Source: Cinnamomum chago (taxonomy: Eukaryota; Streptophyta; Magnoliopsida; Laurales; Lauraceae). From it: a stretch of DNA of 64,000 nt. This document shows, piece after piece, positions 1-11,759 of the stretch. The position numbers and the translations under genes were made by a program. Within the stretch, counting starts at the first letter, position 1; the number at the start of each line of letters is the position of its first letter. The notes under the pieces are model-generated. The model was not told where the DNA came from, ran no database searches, and saw only the letters and a program-made list of their open reading frames with translations. The stretch lies in assembly GCA_038049695.1 (NCBI GenBank), contig CP142455.1, forward strand, positions 33,207,501-33,271,500. The letters are read 5' to 3'.

Positions 1-3000
1 ATTTCTACGAGCACTAAATCCGAAAAGGAGAGAACCAAGATTTCTCAAATCTGAACTCAAATGTGACGAAAGTATTTTTTTTTTTTTAAAGATTCTTTTT
101 TTTTTTGAAGTTTTTTTTTTAAGATTTTTTTTCGAAGACATAGGTCGTCTCCAATTCGGTCTTATGAAACTTTAGTAGATAGATCAGCCCCCAGGTAAGG
201 GTAGGATTACTTAATGGACCCGTTTGAAGGACCCTTGCCTCGAACTGTCTAGCTGCCTCCACACTCTGGACAAGGCTTTTCTTAGATCTACTTTGGTCAA
301 AGAACACAATTGGTGCAACCTTAGTGGGTTTTGAACTCTTTTTTTTATATATTATTTTTTTTTTAGATTTCTAATGGACCCATCAAAGAGAGCGAATGGT
401 GTTCCAAGCCGAATAAAGGCTCAAGCATTTCTACGAGCACTAAACCCGAAAAGGAAGAAACCAAAGTTTCTCAAATCTGAATCCAAAAAAGAGAAATCAT
501 ATTTTTTTTTTTTTTGAAATGAGAAAGAGTGGAAATAAATTCAAAGGTAGAAATTTCCAAAGGGTGGTTCTATGTATCCGTGGGTTTACCAATGATCTCC
601 CAAAGGGGGGTCGGCGGGTTCCCATGTTATAAAAACAAAAAAAAACAAAAAAGAAATGTGATTTTTTTTGTGTCTTTACAAATAATACAAAATACAAAGA
701 AAAGTAAGAAAAGGTATCTGACTTCTTAGGAGATTGTGGGGACTCGTTCCGATCGACGATCGCAAGTCATGTATGGACTTCGGCATCGTCCTTCAAATGA
801 GAACGCTTGGTGCTTTGATTCTTTGGCTTGGCTTGGACCTCAGTTTTTTAGAGGATAAGGACCAAAGAGAGGTTCTATATCCAATGAAAATCCGAGTAAA
901 CGGGCTGAAGAGCCACGTTTAGGCCATGTTGGATAAAAGGAAAGAAGTGGCCTTGGGGGGGACTTCGATCACCTTGTGGTGTTTCAACAGCAGAGTAGCA
1001 GGATTTCTTCAGAGTTTTTCTTCCTTGCTTGTGAGTATGGATCTCTTTCTACCCGTGTGTATGTGTCCGTCTCTCTCTATTCGTGTGTATATGTCCGTCT
1101 CTCTTTATCCGTGTGTATATGCCCGTCTCTGGATTTCTTGAAATTACCCCCTTTTCATAGGCTCTTGGTAGCCATGGGGTGATTTATGGGATTGATGACC
1201 CATGATGGGAAGAGTTACAAGTTTTAATTCTTGATTTTGTAACTCCATTTTCTTGGCCTGTGATTGGCCGATGGAGAATGATAGGCTTTTAATCACCCTT
1301 AATCTCCATGATGAGGGGAGTTTTATGGTTTTAATGCCATGATTACTTGAATTTGTAACTCTCATTAGCTTAATTTTGATTGGGCCGTCCAAAATAACGG
1401 GTTAATGACCGCATTAAGTTGTCATAAAACGGGTCAATTAACGACATTAAGTGGTCGCCAGGGCATTTGAAGAGTCGCGGGCCGTGCCGCGTCTTTTGGA
1501 ATTCTTCTTGTGATGATCGCCAATGGATCCGCATGTTGTTTGATGTCAGATGGCAATGCAACTTCAGACATTGATTGATATCAGCGGGCCGGAGATATCT
1601 GTCTTGTCAATTTCCCAATCGGTCGGACAGAAAGTGCACTTTCTTGGTCAGCCGGTTGGCGATTTTGGAGCGATCAATAATGATTTCATGCTCTTGACGG
1701 CGGATCCGAGATATTGATGCAGGTCAATCAATTTCGAGCATAAAAAATTAGATTTTTAGAAAACCATAGGGGTTGGAACTCCCGAAACGCGAAAAGGGCG
1801 GAAAACGGGTCACTCGGCGACAAATACAGCGACCCGGATTTCCATGGTCGCCGCCGGGGACCATAGGGATTGTCCCCTTTTCAGTCGCCGTTTCTCAGCC
1901 GTTTTTTTGTCCTTTTCGATGCGTTTTCTCCTATATTTTTCTTGACATTTCTCATCACTTATTGGCTTGATTCTCCTGAAGAAAACCTGACGAGAAGCCG
2001 TACAAATCGGAGCACAAAATTTCCTTTTTTTTTTGGAAAAGTCGAAGACTTTATAGCCGATTTTCCGTCAAGAATCGAAACTAGGTCAAACAATGTCGGA
2101 ATGACCTGAAATTTAAGGTGAAACCTCCTGAGCAGTAGATAGGACCAACCATGGACTTTTGCTTGAGTTTTGAAGCTGTTTGGGGTCCTGTCGACAGTAG
2201 GTTTTATTTTGCCGCGGGGAAGATGTCGCGCTTTGATGTACGGTCAACTAATGTCCGATCGACTTGAAATTTGACAGGGCGCCTATTGGAGTCATTTTAA
2301 GATGATCCGTTGGCTCCGATTTGGATGTCATGGTCCCGAGGTGCTCTACCGCCGGTAGCCTTGATTTTGTTTCTGAGCGTCGAAGTCGGATCAAACGTTG
2401 TCAGAATGACCTGAAATTTGACGTGTAGCCCTTTGGAAGCATGTTGAAGCTACCTATGTGCTCTGTTTGATGAGTGACGGCCTCGGTGATTCTCGCTGTC
2501 GAGAGGCTAGATTTTACTACTCGAGGGTTGATGGAGGGTCAAATGTTGTCGGTTTGACTTGAAATTTGACATGGAGCCCTTTGGAGGTATTTTGAGACCA
2601 TCTGTAGGCTCCGATCGAAGTTTTGATGTCTTTGATGCCGTCGCCTCCAGGAGCACCTATCTAGCTGTCGGAGGAGTGAAGTTGGGTCAAATGATGTTGG
2701 AATGACCTGAAACTTCATGTGAACCCTTCTTTTGGCTGTCTTGAAGGATCTTGCAGTTTTTGTTTGATTCTAACAAGATCTGATGCTTGAAGAAGCATTG
2801 CCTGTTTTGTACTAGGACACAGCTTCGTGTGGCTTCTTGATGTTGAAGAGGCAAAGTGACATTTTTGGTGTGAACAATACAATAGTGAGGGGCCAGACTT
2901 TCTTGCGTGAGCAAGATTCATCAGTCAAACGAGAAAATACCTTTTCATCATCAAATCAATGTCAAAATCATCAAACTTCTTCCAAGACATCATAAGTAGT

Positions 3001-3100
3001 TCTCAACAAGCTTTACAATCACAGTCGCCTAGCCTCAATACTTCAATCAAACTTTGAAACAAATGAAACATCAAAAGGGATCCTAAGTCCATCATCTAAG
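1..3100. other. Unassigned repeat-rich DNA
   Basis: No convincing gene. A segment of about 60 bp at 1-62 recurs at about 426-487 with few differences, so a roughly 425-bp unit is duplicated. A 30-bp unit based on tgtgtatatgtccgtctctc is repeated about three times at 1,055-1,135. A degenerate tandem array fills 2,050-2,770 and is listed separately. The reading frames present are short and show no protein motif I recognise. It may be the internal part of an LTR element whose 3' LTR is at 3,100-4,816, but that is inference. Confidence 0.4.
2050..2770. repeat. Degenerate tandem repeat, about 148-bp unit
   Basis: The phrase gacctgaaatttgac or a close variant recurs at 2,103, 2,261, 2,408, 2,556 and 2,704, spacings 158, 147, 148 and 148. 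Each unit also carries variants of agccctttggag and ggctccgat at fixed offsets. The units are well diverged, so the array is old. No coding sense is visible. Confidence 0.7.
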
Positions 3101-4816
3101 TTCATCATGTGATCCCAAACCTATTAAAGCAAACGAAACTAAAGAACATGGACATATCATGCGGACGGTACCAAACGGTACAATAAGCGATAGACAATCC
3201 AATCCTAAGTACAATGTTAATCTCGAAGCATCGTACATCCTTACTCAGTCAACGAAAAAGATTAGGGTTCACGATACCCGGACTAACAATCTTTGTGCAT
3301 AGATTTGAAAGAAGGGTGTCTCATTATCCCGTACCGTTCGAGATTGAGTTAGGTTGGATCCTGATACAACCGGATTAACTGTGAAGGACATCGGCTCAAA
3401 ACATCCTCACATATAGTCAAATGAGTCCAAAAGGGTAACCAAAGTTCCATCTAAGTCCCTCTAAAATTAGGTGAAAATAACCCTTTCAAGAATGGATTTA
3501 TGGCTATCCCCGTCGACCTGGCCCTTTGCCCGGTCGACTCCATGTACAAGCAGCCCAGTCGACCTGAGAAAATTAGGTCGACACCTTCCCTGTGTACCCG
3601 GTCGACATGGCCCAGGCCCGGTCATCTGCATACACAGGAAGCCCAGTCGACCCACCCCCTAGTTTGGGTCTACTCGTTCATGCCCGGTTGACCTGGTCCA
3701 AGCCCGGTCGACTGACAGTTAAAAACAATAAATTGGGGAATAGTGTTTTGGTCAAGTTCCAGAGAACCTGACTGTGTGTAGCCAGTCGACCGCATACACT
3801 ATGGAAACAGAACCCAGGTTCTATTTCTGCTGTGAAATGGGTCCAATCCCTTCCTCTTCCTTGAACCTAATTAGTAGTCCAACCAAGTATAAAAACAGTA
3901 TAACCTCATCCCACAAATGTAGCTAATCAAGTCATTAATATCCAAATCCATTTCATTAAGCTAACAAGCCTAATTATCATGTTTTCAAATCCCTAAATCA
4001 TCAAATGAGCATTTAACATCGAAATCATGGGTTTTCCATACAAATCATGGAAGACAAACATATCAAGCACAAATGTATGTATCTACTTGCCTTGATGAAG
4101 AGCTTTGACAAAAGTCAAGAAGAAATTTGGGGAAAACCCTCTTTTAAGCTCAAGGTTATGCAAATGGCTCTCAATCCCAAAACCTCTCTACAAAATGGAT
4201 GGAAATGGGTTGGGTGAGCTTCTCTATTCCATTTCTAAGCCAAAGAGAATGAGATTAGTTAGGTCTACAAGCTTTGAGATCTTACCTTTAAATGGGTTGT
4301 GGGTGAAAAACCTAGAAAAGTGAATGGGTGGAGTCTTGGAAGATGGGAGGCTTGGTCGTCGACGCCGAAGCTCCAGTGACTATCGATAGTGAGGAGGCAG
4401 TTAAGGGGGCTGAGTCTGGAGGTTGCACAATGAAATGAGAGAAGAGATAGAATGAGAGATGGATGAGGGCCTATATTAAGTTAGACTATGGGTTAAAAAC
4501 AGTTTAGTCCTTGGCTTCACTAATGATGATCTTCGGATTTCTTCGATGGGTCGAATCAAAACACGACTGAGGACTAATGTTCGTGAAATATCAAGACCTA
4601 CCCGATGCACCCAAACTCACAAAAACTCATAATCTCATAAAACCCCCTGAAAACTTCCCAAATTGCAAAGCACACCCTACTATACCCTAACGAACTCGGA
4701 CTCGCATGAGACTTCGTACGCGTGATCCACATGTCAAACTCAACTCGCTAAGACTCTAAGAACACTTACTAACTAGTCATACACTTAATTATAATTAATA
4801 GAAGATTAATGGACGG
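3100..4816 (+). mobile_element. Probable LTR, plus orientation, ends in ATGCTACA
   Basis: The segment has an LTR-like layout. A cluster of GTCGAC palindromes (about 3,513-3,793) is followed by a TATA box gtataaaaac at 3,887-3,896 and about 900 bp later by a CA-ended terminus, gggatgctaca, near 4,816. The left end is not fixed and I found no TSD, so this could be a solo LTR or the 3' LTR of an element beginning before the window. The palindrome-then-TATA order matches the LTRs at 5,215, 7,982 and 14,182, but the flanking sequence differs. Confidence 0.4.
3513..3793 (+). promoter_or_regulatory. GTCGAC palindrome cluster upstream of a TATA box
   Basis: At least seven GTCGAC hexamers, most within ccggtcgac or ccagtcgac, lie in 280 bp. 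The TATA box gtataaaaac follows about 100 bp downstream at 3,887. The cluster is read as a U3 enhancer-like region because of this position; no function has been shown. Confidence 0.45.
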
Positions 4817-4839
4817 GATGCTACAAGGTGAGGGAGAAG

Positions 4840-5209
4840 TGACCGCCAAGCTAAAGGGGAAGAGCTGGCCACTGGGCCGTAGGGAAATGAAGTATGGCCG
4901 GCTGCAGTGTGCAGGTGGCCGCTGGGAAGTGATGTGCAGGTTGGTTGTGTGTAGGTGCGGGTTGCTGGAAGGAGAGAAGGCAGCCATGGACTGGTCGTTG
5001 GGTTGTAGGGAAAATGAAGTATGGCCTGCTGCTTTGTGCAGGTGCCCGCTGGGAAGTGAAGTGCAGGTTGGCTGTGTGCAGGTGCAGGTCGCTGGAAGGA
5101 GAGAAGGCAGCCATGGACTAGCCACTGGCAGGTGGGCTAAGACAAAGAGGAAGAATAAGAGGAGGAAGGGTAAGTGCAGGTCGTGCAGGTGGTCGGCTGT
5201 GCAAGGGGA
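4840..5209. repeat. GC-rich minisatellite, left part
   Basis: Units built on ggccggctgc...tgtgcaggt repeat with a period near 128 bp; the motif aaatgaagtatggcc occurs near 4,886 and 5,023, and gaaggagagaaggcagccatggac occurs twice. The array resumes at 7,124 after the solo LTR at 5,215-7,123, so that LTR inserted into it. Open frames across it (for example 4,809-5,249) follow from the repeat and show no protein family. Confidence 0.6.
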
Positions 5210-5649
5210 GATGGTGAAAGTCTGTGATCCGAACCCTAGAGGGGGGTGAATAGGGTAAGCTTCAAAATAGTGACCAATTACGACCAATTTTAACTTCTTT
5301 AAATTAAATTAGTCACTAGTAATGATTATCAAACTAAATGCGGAAGCTAACAAAAATAATCACCACAAAGCAAGCACCACCACACTAAGATTTATAGTGG
5401 TTCGGCCTCAATACTTACATATACTACTGGCTTGTGATCCAACACCCCACCGGATTTCCACTTTCTATGCTTTTCAATAGGCTAAGCAATAACCTCTTAC
5501 ACTGTGCTTTTCTTAGGCTAAGCAATAACCTCTACAACCAAAAGGTTGGTTTATCTCTCTAAGTAGTGTCTAGAATACACTTGATGGAGATACAATTTAT
5601 AGCTCAATACAATGCCTCTTAATTAGGCGGATATGAAAATGAAAATCTA

Positions 5650-5652
<3 letters not shown>

Positions 5653-5697
<45 letters not shown>
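5653..5697. repeat. (CA)n microsatellite
   Basis: About 22 uninterrupted CA dinucleotides inside solo LTR copy A; copies B and C lack a tract of this length at the same place. Confidence 0.95.
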
Positions 5698-5699
<2 letters not shown>

Positions 5700-6575
5700 T
5701 GAATGCAAAGATGAATGCACAATGTATATGTATGATGACCTCAATCAATTTGAAAATAAAAGCTCATAAATGTATGCCAAAGGCTTTTGAAAGCTTTAGC
5801 TCATAAAAACATTTATGATTGAGGAAAGAGTGATAATCACATGTTAATAATAACTTGTAAAGGATATACCTATGTATTCCAAACAAGTTTTGAAATTCTA
5901 AGAACAAAACATGTGATGCATAAGGATTTCAATCAAATTAATAATGTAGCTCAATATATGTATGCTAAAAGCATTTGAAAGTGTAAAACACAAAAATAGA
6001 TTTGATTGAAGTTAGGGGACAAATCATATGTAATTATAAATTCAACTTGAAAATGATATACCTATCAATGCTAAGCAAGTTGTGAAACTTTAAAACAAAA
6101 GTACATATAATTTGTGAAGATGTTGAATCCAAAACATAAGATAGATTTGAAAGTGGTTTTCTTATAATGAAAAACAACAACCAAAGATTCAACTAAGTAT
6201 AGAAATTATGTTACATATAATTTCAAAGATGTTTTCATTAACATGATTTACTTAGATATACCAATGTGAGTACTACTTGGCTTGAATCAAGGTGATGCAT
6301 CCAAAATAATAAATCAATTCAATATATATATATATGTTAAGGACACAACATATCATAATTTATCATGCTAGAAGAGATTTACCAATAATTAAAGCAAAGC
6401 ATGAAAACATATGATTAAGAAAAGTAAAGCTTACTTAGTGATTTAACTCAATGGAACCAAGCTTTAGCTTTCCAAATGACCCTAATCATCCTTTAGCTCA
6501 TTCCCTTTTGATTGGCCTCATAACATCTCAAGGAGGGCCTCTTAGTTCCTCAAAATTTTCAAAGGAATGAACTTG

Positions 6576-6583
6576 TATTTATA
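6576..6583 (-). promoter_or_regulatory. LTR TATA box, copy A
   Basis: Minus-strand TATAAATA, with the GTCGAC and AACGGT...ACCGTT palindromes immediately upstream (higher coordinates). The equivalent boxes in copies B and C are at 9,038-9,045 and 15,833-15,840. Confidence 0.6.
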
Positions 6584-7123
6584 CTTAAAAAATGAGTTTC
6601 TGCGAGTCCCCGGTCGACCTATACCTTTCCCTGGTCGACCTAGGCTTAACGGTAAAAAATCTGACCGTTTGAAAAAGAGCTCAACGGCTCTATTCCCGGT
6701 CGTCCTGCAATGGGCTCGGTCGACTGAGCACACTGTAGGTCGACCCGGGCCCAGGAACCAAAATTCCCAAAAATACATATTTCAAAGCAATTTCTTGTGG
6801 GAACTTTTTGGCCATTAAATGAAGCTTGGAATCATGATTTAAATCAAACTAAGAGGATTAAAAACATGAAACATAAAAAGGCCTAAGAAGATTTGAAAGA
6901 TTTAAAACATAGGCTAGCTTGATTTATAAAACTTCTTTTCAAAATTAATTGCATCCAAGTTTAAAATCAAAACATGCATAAATCAATATTTCTACAAGTC
7001 TAGAAACCAATGCATGCGTAAATCAAGGTTTCAAGATTTTCTAAATCAATGCATGTGTGAAAATTCGAATGATGCTAAAATGATAATGCATCCATCAAAT
7101 TGCAATACACAAAATCCCAAACA

Positions 7124-7500
7124 GATGGAGTGGCCGCTGAGTAGGGGAAGTAGTGGAGTGGTCGGCTGCTATTGTAGGTGAAGTGGCCAGCGAGTAGGGG
7201 AGAAGTGTGGCTGCTGCTTTGTGCAGGTGGACTGACCGGTAGCAAGGAGGGGAAGTGTAATAACTGATTTGAAGGGGAAGAACCGGCTGTTATAGATGAA
7301 CTGGCCGATGATGGGGAGAAGAGAAGTGACCACTGTCTCTAAGCTGGGGGATTGGCCGGTGGCAAGGGAAGGTGTGGCCGGCTACTGTGTTAAGCAGCAG
7401 TGGCTGCTGGGAAGAGGTGTAGCAGGTAGTAGATGGGGGAGCTATAGTAAGTGGCTGATGGGGAAGGTGCAGCAGGTGGTCGGCGACTGGCAGATACGCG
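7124..7500. repeat. GC-rich minisatellite, right part
   Basis: Continuation of the array at 4,840-5,209 with units such as gtggccggctactgtgt and ggccgatgatggggag. A short related patch (aaggccggctgctgtgtgtagg) appears again at 10,600-10,740, so the same minisatellite has a third location. Confidence 0.5.
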
Positions 7501-7976
7501 GGGCTAGCTTTACCATAAGGCAAGAAAAGCCCTTTCTTTAGCCCCCCTAAAAATAAGGCCCCAAATATCACAATCTTATTAAAAGCATCTTTTCAAATCC
7601 AAAAGAAACTCCCCGAAAATAAGGCCCCATAATGATAAGGGCGAGTTGGACTTATCATAGCATAAACGAATGCAAGAGAATCTCTGTGGCTTCCACATAT
7701 TTCTCCTAGTTTTTCTTTCATTTCCTTCTTTCTTATGTAGTTACACGGCCCCTCCCCACATACGCCCTTTTTTTCTTCTCTCTCTCACTAATGTAATTTA
7801 CTTTCATCCTTTTATGGCGTTCAATTTTAAGAAGACTTTTAGAAGTCTATGCATAGGACCCACTGATGCTATAATTTATTAACTTTAGGTCATTTAATTA
7901 ACTTCGAAAGCTTAGGTTACACCTATCAACTGATGGAACCATGATGAATGGCATATTAATTTCATCAATCTAACCA
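7501..7976. other. Unassigned spacer between solo LTRs
   Basis: AT-rich sequence with two copies of ataaggcccc at about 7,553 and 7,619 and a pyrimidine-rich stretch at 7,690-7,800. No gene, RNA or TE terminus could be supported. Confidence 0.4.
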
Positions 7977-7981
7977 TTTAG

Positions 7982-9719
7982 TGAAAGTCCTTGGGATCCT
8001 AACCCTAGAGGGGGGGGTGACTAGGGTGAGCTACAATTATGACCAATTTAAACAAATTTTAATTCTTAACATAAACTAGTCACATGTGATGATATTAACC
8101 AAACAAGATGCGGAAGCTAATAAAAGAATCACCACAAGCATACACCACAACACCAAGGTTTATAGTGGTTCGGCCTCAATGCCTACGTCCACTACCGGCT
8201 TGTGATCCAATCACCCCACCGGATTTCCACTATTTATGCTTTTTACTGGGCTAAGCAATAACCCTTACAATGTTGTTTTTTTAGGCTAAACAACAACCTC
8301 TCAATGTGCTTTTCTAGGCTAAGCAATAACCTTTACAAAATGCTTTTCTTAGGCTAAGCAATAACCTTTACAAAATGCTTTTCTTAGGCTAAGCAATAAC
8401 CTTACAAGAGATGATTTCTCTAAAAAAGTGTCTTTACAAAAGATCACTCTAAGAGATACAATTTTAAGCTCAATGAAGTTGCCTCTTAAATAGGCTAATA
8501 TGAAAGTTTAATTCAAATTACAAACATACACTAAAACAAGTTAAAGTGTGTGCACAAGTGTATGAATGCTTTTCTTCAATCAATTTCTACAATGAAGCTC
8601 TTAAATGAATGCATGATGCATTTTAAAATCAAAGCTTATAAAATGATGATTGAAGATAAAACTAATCACATAAAAGATTCAAACAACTTTGAAGAATTGA
8701 AACAAACAAGTTGTATGAATGTTAAAGTCTAAGAACACATGTGATTAGGAAAAGAGAGTTTGCAAACCAAACTAATTTACCAAAGAAGATATGAGTTTGC
8801 TAAACATCTCTTTACAAACTAGAAATCATGCATAAAAGAAAATACAAAGATTTAAACATGCATAGACTCTAATTTTAATGGAAATCAAAATACAAGTAAA
8901 GTGTACCTTTTTTAAAACTCAAGTATTTGATTTCCAAATAGCCCTCTAGCCTTTCCAACTTCTTCCCCTTTCTTTGGCTCCAATATGGTCTCAAAAGTTC
9001 ATGTATCAAGCCTTGAAAAAGGTTGGAAATGAATGGACTTTATAGCCAAAAAGTGCCCAACGGCTAGTCCTCGGTCGACCTGCAAAGAGGCCTCGGTCTA
9101 CCGGGAAAGTACAACGGTCATAATTCTGACCGTTGGGCTCAGGGGGCCCTTTTTGGCCTGCAGTGTTCCCGGTCGACCGGGACCTCTGCGCCGGTCGACC
9201 GGCGACACTGCCAGGCCACTCCTCTTTTGCAAAAATTCCAACTTTTGCACATATGAAGGTATTTCTTTGGGAGGATTTTTGGGCCACTAAATCAAGCTTG
9301 GTAACATGTTTTAGATCAATCTAAGATGTTTAAAAACATGAAACACAAAGAGCCTAAAATGATTTGAAACTTTAAAACCAAAGGCTAGCTTGATTTCTAA
9401 AAACTCTTTTCAAATGAAAATGCATACAAAGATGATTCTGAAAGTGATGAATGTATGCAAAACACAAACCTAAATTCTCAATATGATTTCTCAAAAGTAA
9501 TGCACAAAGAATTAGGTTTTCAAAAGAGTTTGGATTCTAAAACCAATGCATCCAAGTTTAAAACCAAAACATGCATAAAACAAAACTTTTACAAAACTTA
9601 AAAGCAATGCATGTATAAAACCAGATTTCAAGATATTCTAAAACAATGCATGAGTGTAAATTCAAATTATATGAATATGTTAATGCATCCATCAAATTGC
9701 AAATACAAAATCTCTAACA
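7982..9719 (-). mobile_element. Solo LTR, family 1 copy B
   Basis: Perfect 5-bp TSD tttag at 7,977-7,981 and 9,720-9,724. Plus-strand ends are TGAAAGTCC and CTCTAACA, i.e. TGTTAG...TTCA on the minus strand. A minus-strand TATA box (CTATAAAG) is at 9,038-9,045. Four GGTCGACC-type sites lie at 9,070-9,205, around an AACGGTCA...TGACCGTT hairpin. At 1,738 bp it is the shortest complete copy. It also carries several gcttttcttaggctaagcaataacc repeats at 8,230-8,405. Confidence 0.88.
8230..8405. repeat. Short tandem repeat inside LTR copy B
   Basis: A unit of about 37 bp, whose core is aggctaagcaataacc, is repeated about five times. Fewer copies occur in the same place in LTR copies A (about 5,465-5,540) and C (about 14,440-14,570), so repeat number varies between copies. 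In LTR orientation the array lies downstream of the TATA box. Confidence 0.7.
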
Positions 9720-9724
9720 TTTAG

Positions 9725-11000
9725 ATCATCGGGTCTTTCAAAGTGACCTCTTTTGAAAAAGATCTAGTCCATTTAAAATTAATGGCTTGTATTTTATTAG
9801 CTTTCAACAAAATTCAATCAAATAGGATGTGGGCCCACCATCATATTGAGCACCACGAAAAACTTACAATTTCCACAATATCATGGTGGGCCTTACTATT
9901 TTGTCCAATGTTTTTTTCTAAGCCGTCTAATGGGATTTAGAGATTACTACTAGTGATAGGTCCTTACTTTGAAACTCTTCCATCATGGCCTCTTCCCAAA
10001 ACAACTTTATCCAAATTTTTTAGCAAAAATAAAAGGAAGAGATAATGTGCAATTAAAATGAAATTGAGATCTTAGAATTGAATCAACGTGCAAATTTCTT
10101 TGATTATTAAAAGGCACGATGTGTCAAACTTTCTTTGGATATTAAAAGAGTGGGAAAAAATGCCCCTGTTTAAATGGGGAGGTTTTGAGATTCTCTTAGA
10201 ATATAATATAATATTAATTTTCACATCCCACTAAAACCATTTTTTCACATTCTAAAAAAGAAGCATTAAAATAACTAGTCTTTTCTCTTCACAATTTCAA
10301 ATCCCAACAAATCATACTGAATATAAATAGAAACTATTGACTTCTCATTATATATTTAATCCCCAATCTATTCAATACTATCAATATTAATATTTTAATT
10401 ATGGTGTTCCACATCTTTAATCAAGAAAATTAAAAAAAACATTAATATTTTAACTATTTTTCTCCAATAAAGCCTAAAGCGAGAAAAAATTGTAATAATA
10501 TTAAAAGATAAAAAAGGCCTCATTTAGAATTATCGCTTTAGGCCTCAAATTGTCTTGAGCCGGCCCTTGCAGTTGGGCTGGGAAAGAGCTGAGGGCAAAT
10601 GAAAAGGCCGGCTGCTGTGTGTAGGCTGGCCGTTGAGCATGTGGGTTTGCAGGGTTCCTGGGACACGAGGAAGTTGATAATCTCAGCTAGGGGCACATGG
10701 CGATCACAGCTGGGACAAGTGGAGGTTGGGCTCACAGTTTGTCTGATGAAGGGTGACTAGTCGTTAGGCAGTCTTGTATGGATGGTCATATACATATGGC
10801 TGGGTCCCACAGGGACAACTCAGATGGCCCACTAAGATAAGGGAAAGCTGGGTACAATTTAACAAATGACGAAAATCGGATTAGCAGCTGATTAATAAGA
10901 ATCCATTCAACACAAATGGTAAAATTTCATAATCTTTAACATAAACACAGTTGAAACATTTTGACTAAAATCCACCATTTATTATTACTCTTAGGCAAGA
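9725..11000. other. Unassigned AT-rich spacer
   Basis: No supported gene. At 10,515-10,569 the sequence ends in ttgagccggcccttg, resembling the end of a hAT-type element, but I found no matching opposite end or TSD. 10,600-10,740 holds a patch of the ggccggctgc minisatellite. Confidence 0.4.
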
Positions 11001-11009
11001 TCTTTAGAA

Positions 11010-11053
11010 GAGAAATTCCATATGCACCCACCTATTCTCCTGAATACGCCCAC
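11010..11053 (+). repeat. MULE left terminal inverted repeat
   Basis: Matches the inverted right end (20,127-20,170) across most of its length, with shared blocks GAAATTC, GCACCCAC and CTGAATAC/ATGAATAC. Similarity fades after about 44 bp, so these are short TIRs for a MULE. Confidence 0.85.
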
Positions 11054-11302
11054 TTGCTGACCTCACCACACCCATTCTAATTTTGGCTTGATTTTGCTGA
11101 ACACACCCACCATAATCCCCAGACTGCCCATCCAAGCTCACCGTTCGTTCCCTGTTCCATTTCCTGAACACATTCCCTCGTTTGCATTTTTCAAATTTGT
11201 GGCCATTCGGAGTCGTCCCACTTCACAGCTCTCACACCCTCGTGGACAGTTGGTGAGCTGTTCTTCGTCTTCTTCGTCTTCTTCATCAGGACAGTGAAAC
11301 AG

Positions 11303-11749
11303 GTGAGAGCCCTTCTTCTTCTTCATAGGTTTATCATTTTCACAAATTTGTTTAGGTTGTAATTTATGCATTAGAGAGTATAGTTGTGAGACCTTTGCAA
11401 CAAATAGGGAAGAATCTGGTGTGAAAAGAAATAGTTTCGAACTCCAGTTTTCCATTTTTGAAAACATCTGTTCGCGATCTGCTCGGCAGTCCAAAGACGT
11501 GCAGGGATTTTCTGCATGGCAATTGTAAACCGTGCAGAATATATATGCACGGCCTATATAAGCTGTGCACATATAATTTGCACGGTTTCATATTACCGTG
11601 CAAACAGAGGTTGCACGATTACATTGAGCTGTGCAAACAGAACTGGCACGGTTCCATTTAGCCGTGCAGAATAATGTTGCACTGTCTATTTAAACCGAGC
11701 AGTACAAAAAAATATGATATCCTCTTTTATTGGTTTTCTTTCTTAACAG
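11303..11749 (+). other. Predicted 5' leader intron of the PMD gene
   Basis: Donor ag|gtgaga at 11,303 and acceptor ttcttaacag at 11,749, 11 bases before the ATG at 11,760. The exon before it is CTT-rich (tcttcgtcttcttcg), a common plant leader composition. Splice sites are inferred from consensus only. Confidence 0.65.
11479..11702. repeat. 33-bp palindrome array 1 (7 units), in the PMD-gene leader intron
   Basis: Seven 26-nt imperfect palindromes start at 11,479, 11,512, 11,545, 11,578, 11,611, 11,644 and 11,677, each followed by a 7-nt spacer, so the period is exactly 33 bp. Consensus arms are TTGCACGG and CCGTGCAA with a variable AT-rich centre. The first unit begins CTGCTCGG and the last ends CCGAGCAG, so the array's outer ends are also inverted copies. 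It lies inside the intron 11,303-11,749. Confidence 0.9.
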
Positions 11750-11759
11750 ATTGGAAGAA

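Larger units (their letters stand above)
5215..7123 (-). mobile_element. Solo LTR, family 1 copy A
   Basis: Flanked by a perfect 5-bp TSD gatgg at 5,210-5,214 and 7,124-7,128. On the minus strand it begins TGTT and ends with TTTCA. The minus orientation is set by a TATAAATA box at 6,576-6,583 and by the motif CCCTATTCACCCCCC near the 3' end, which is familiar from plant Copia (SIRE/Maximus-type) LTRs. Length is 1,909 bp with no internal region. It contains a (CA)n tract at 5,653-5,697 and GTCGAC palindromes at 6,610-6,745. It is the same family as 7,982-9,719, 14,182-16,376 and the partial copy at 63,718. Confidence 0.88.

Noticed and set aside
4769..5287. 172- and 146-codon frames on both strands
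   Set aside because: Both are caused by the minisatellite; no protein family, and the frames overlap a TE insertion point.
10515..10569. Complete hAT element ending in gagccggcccttg
   Set aside because: No inverted partner or 8-bp duplication was found upstream.
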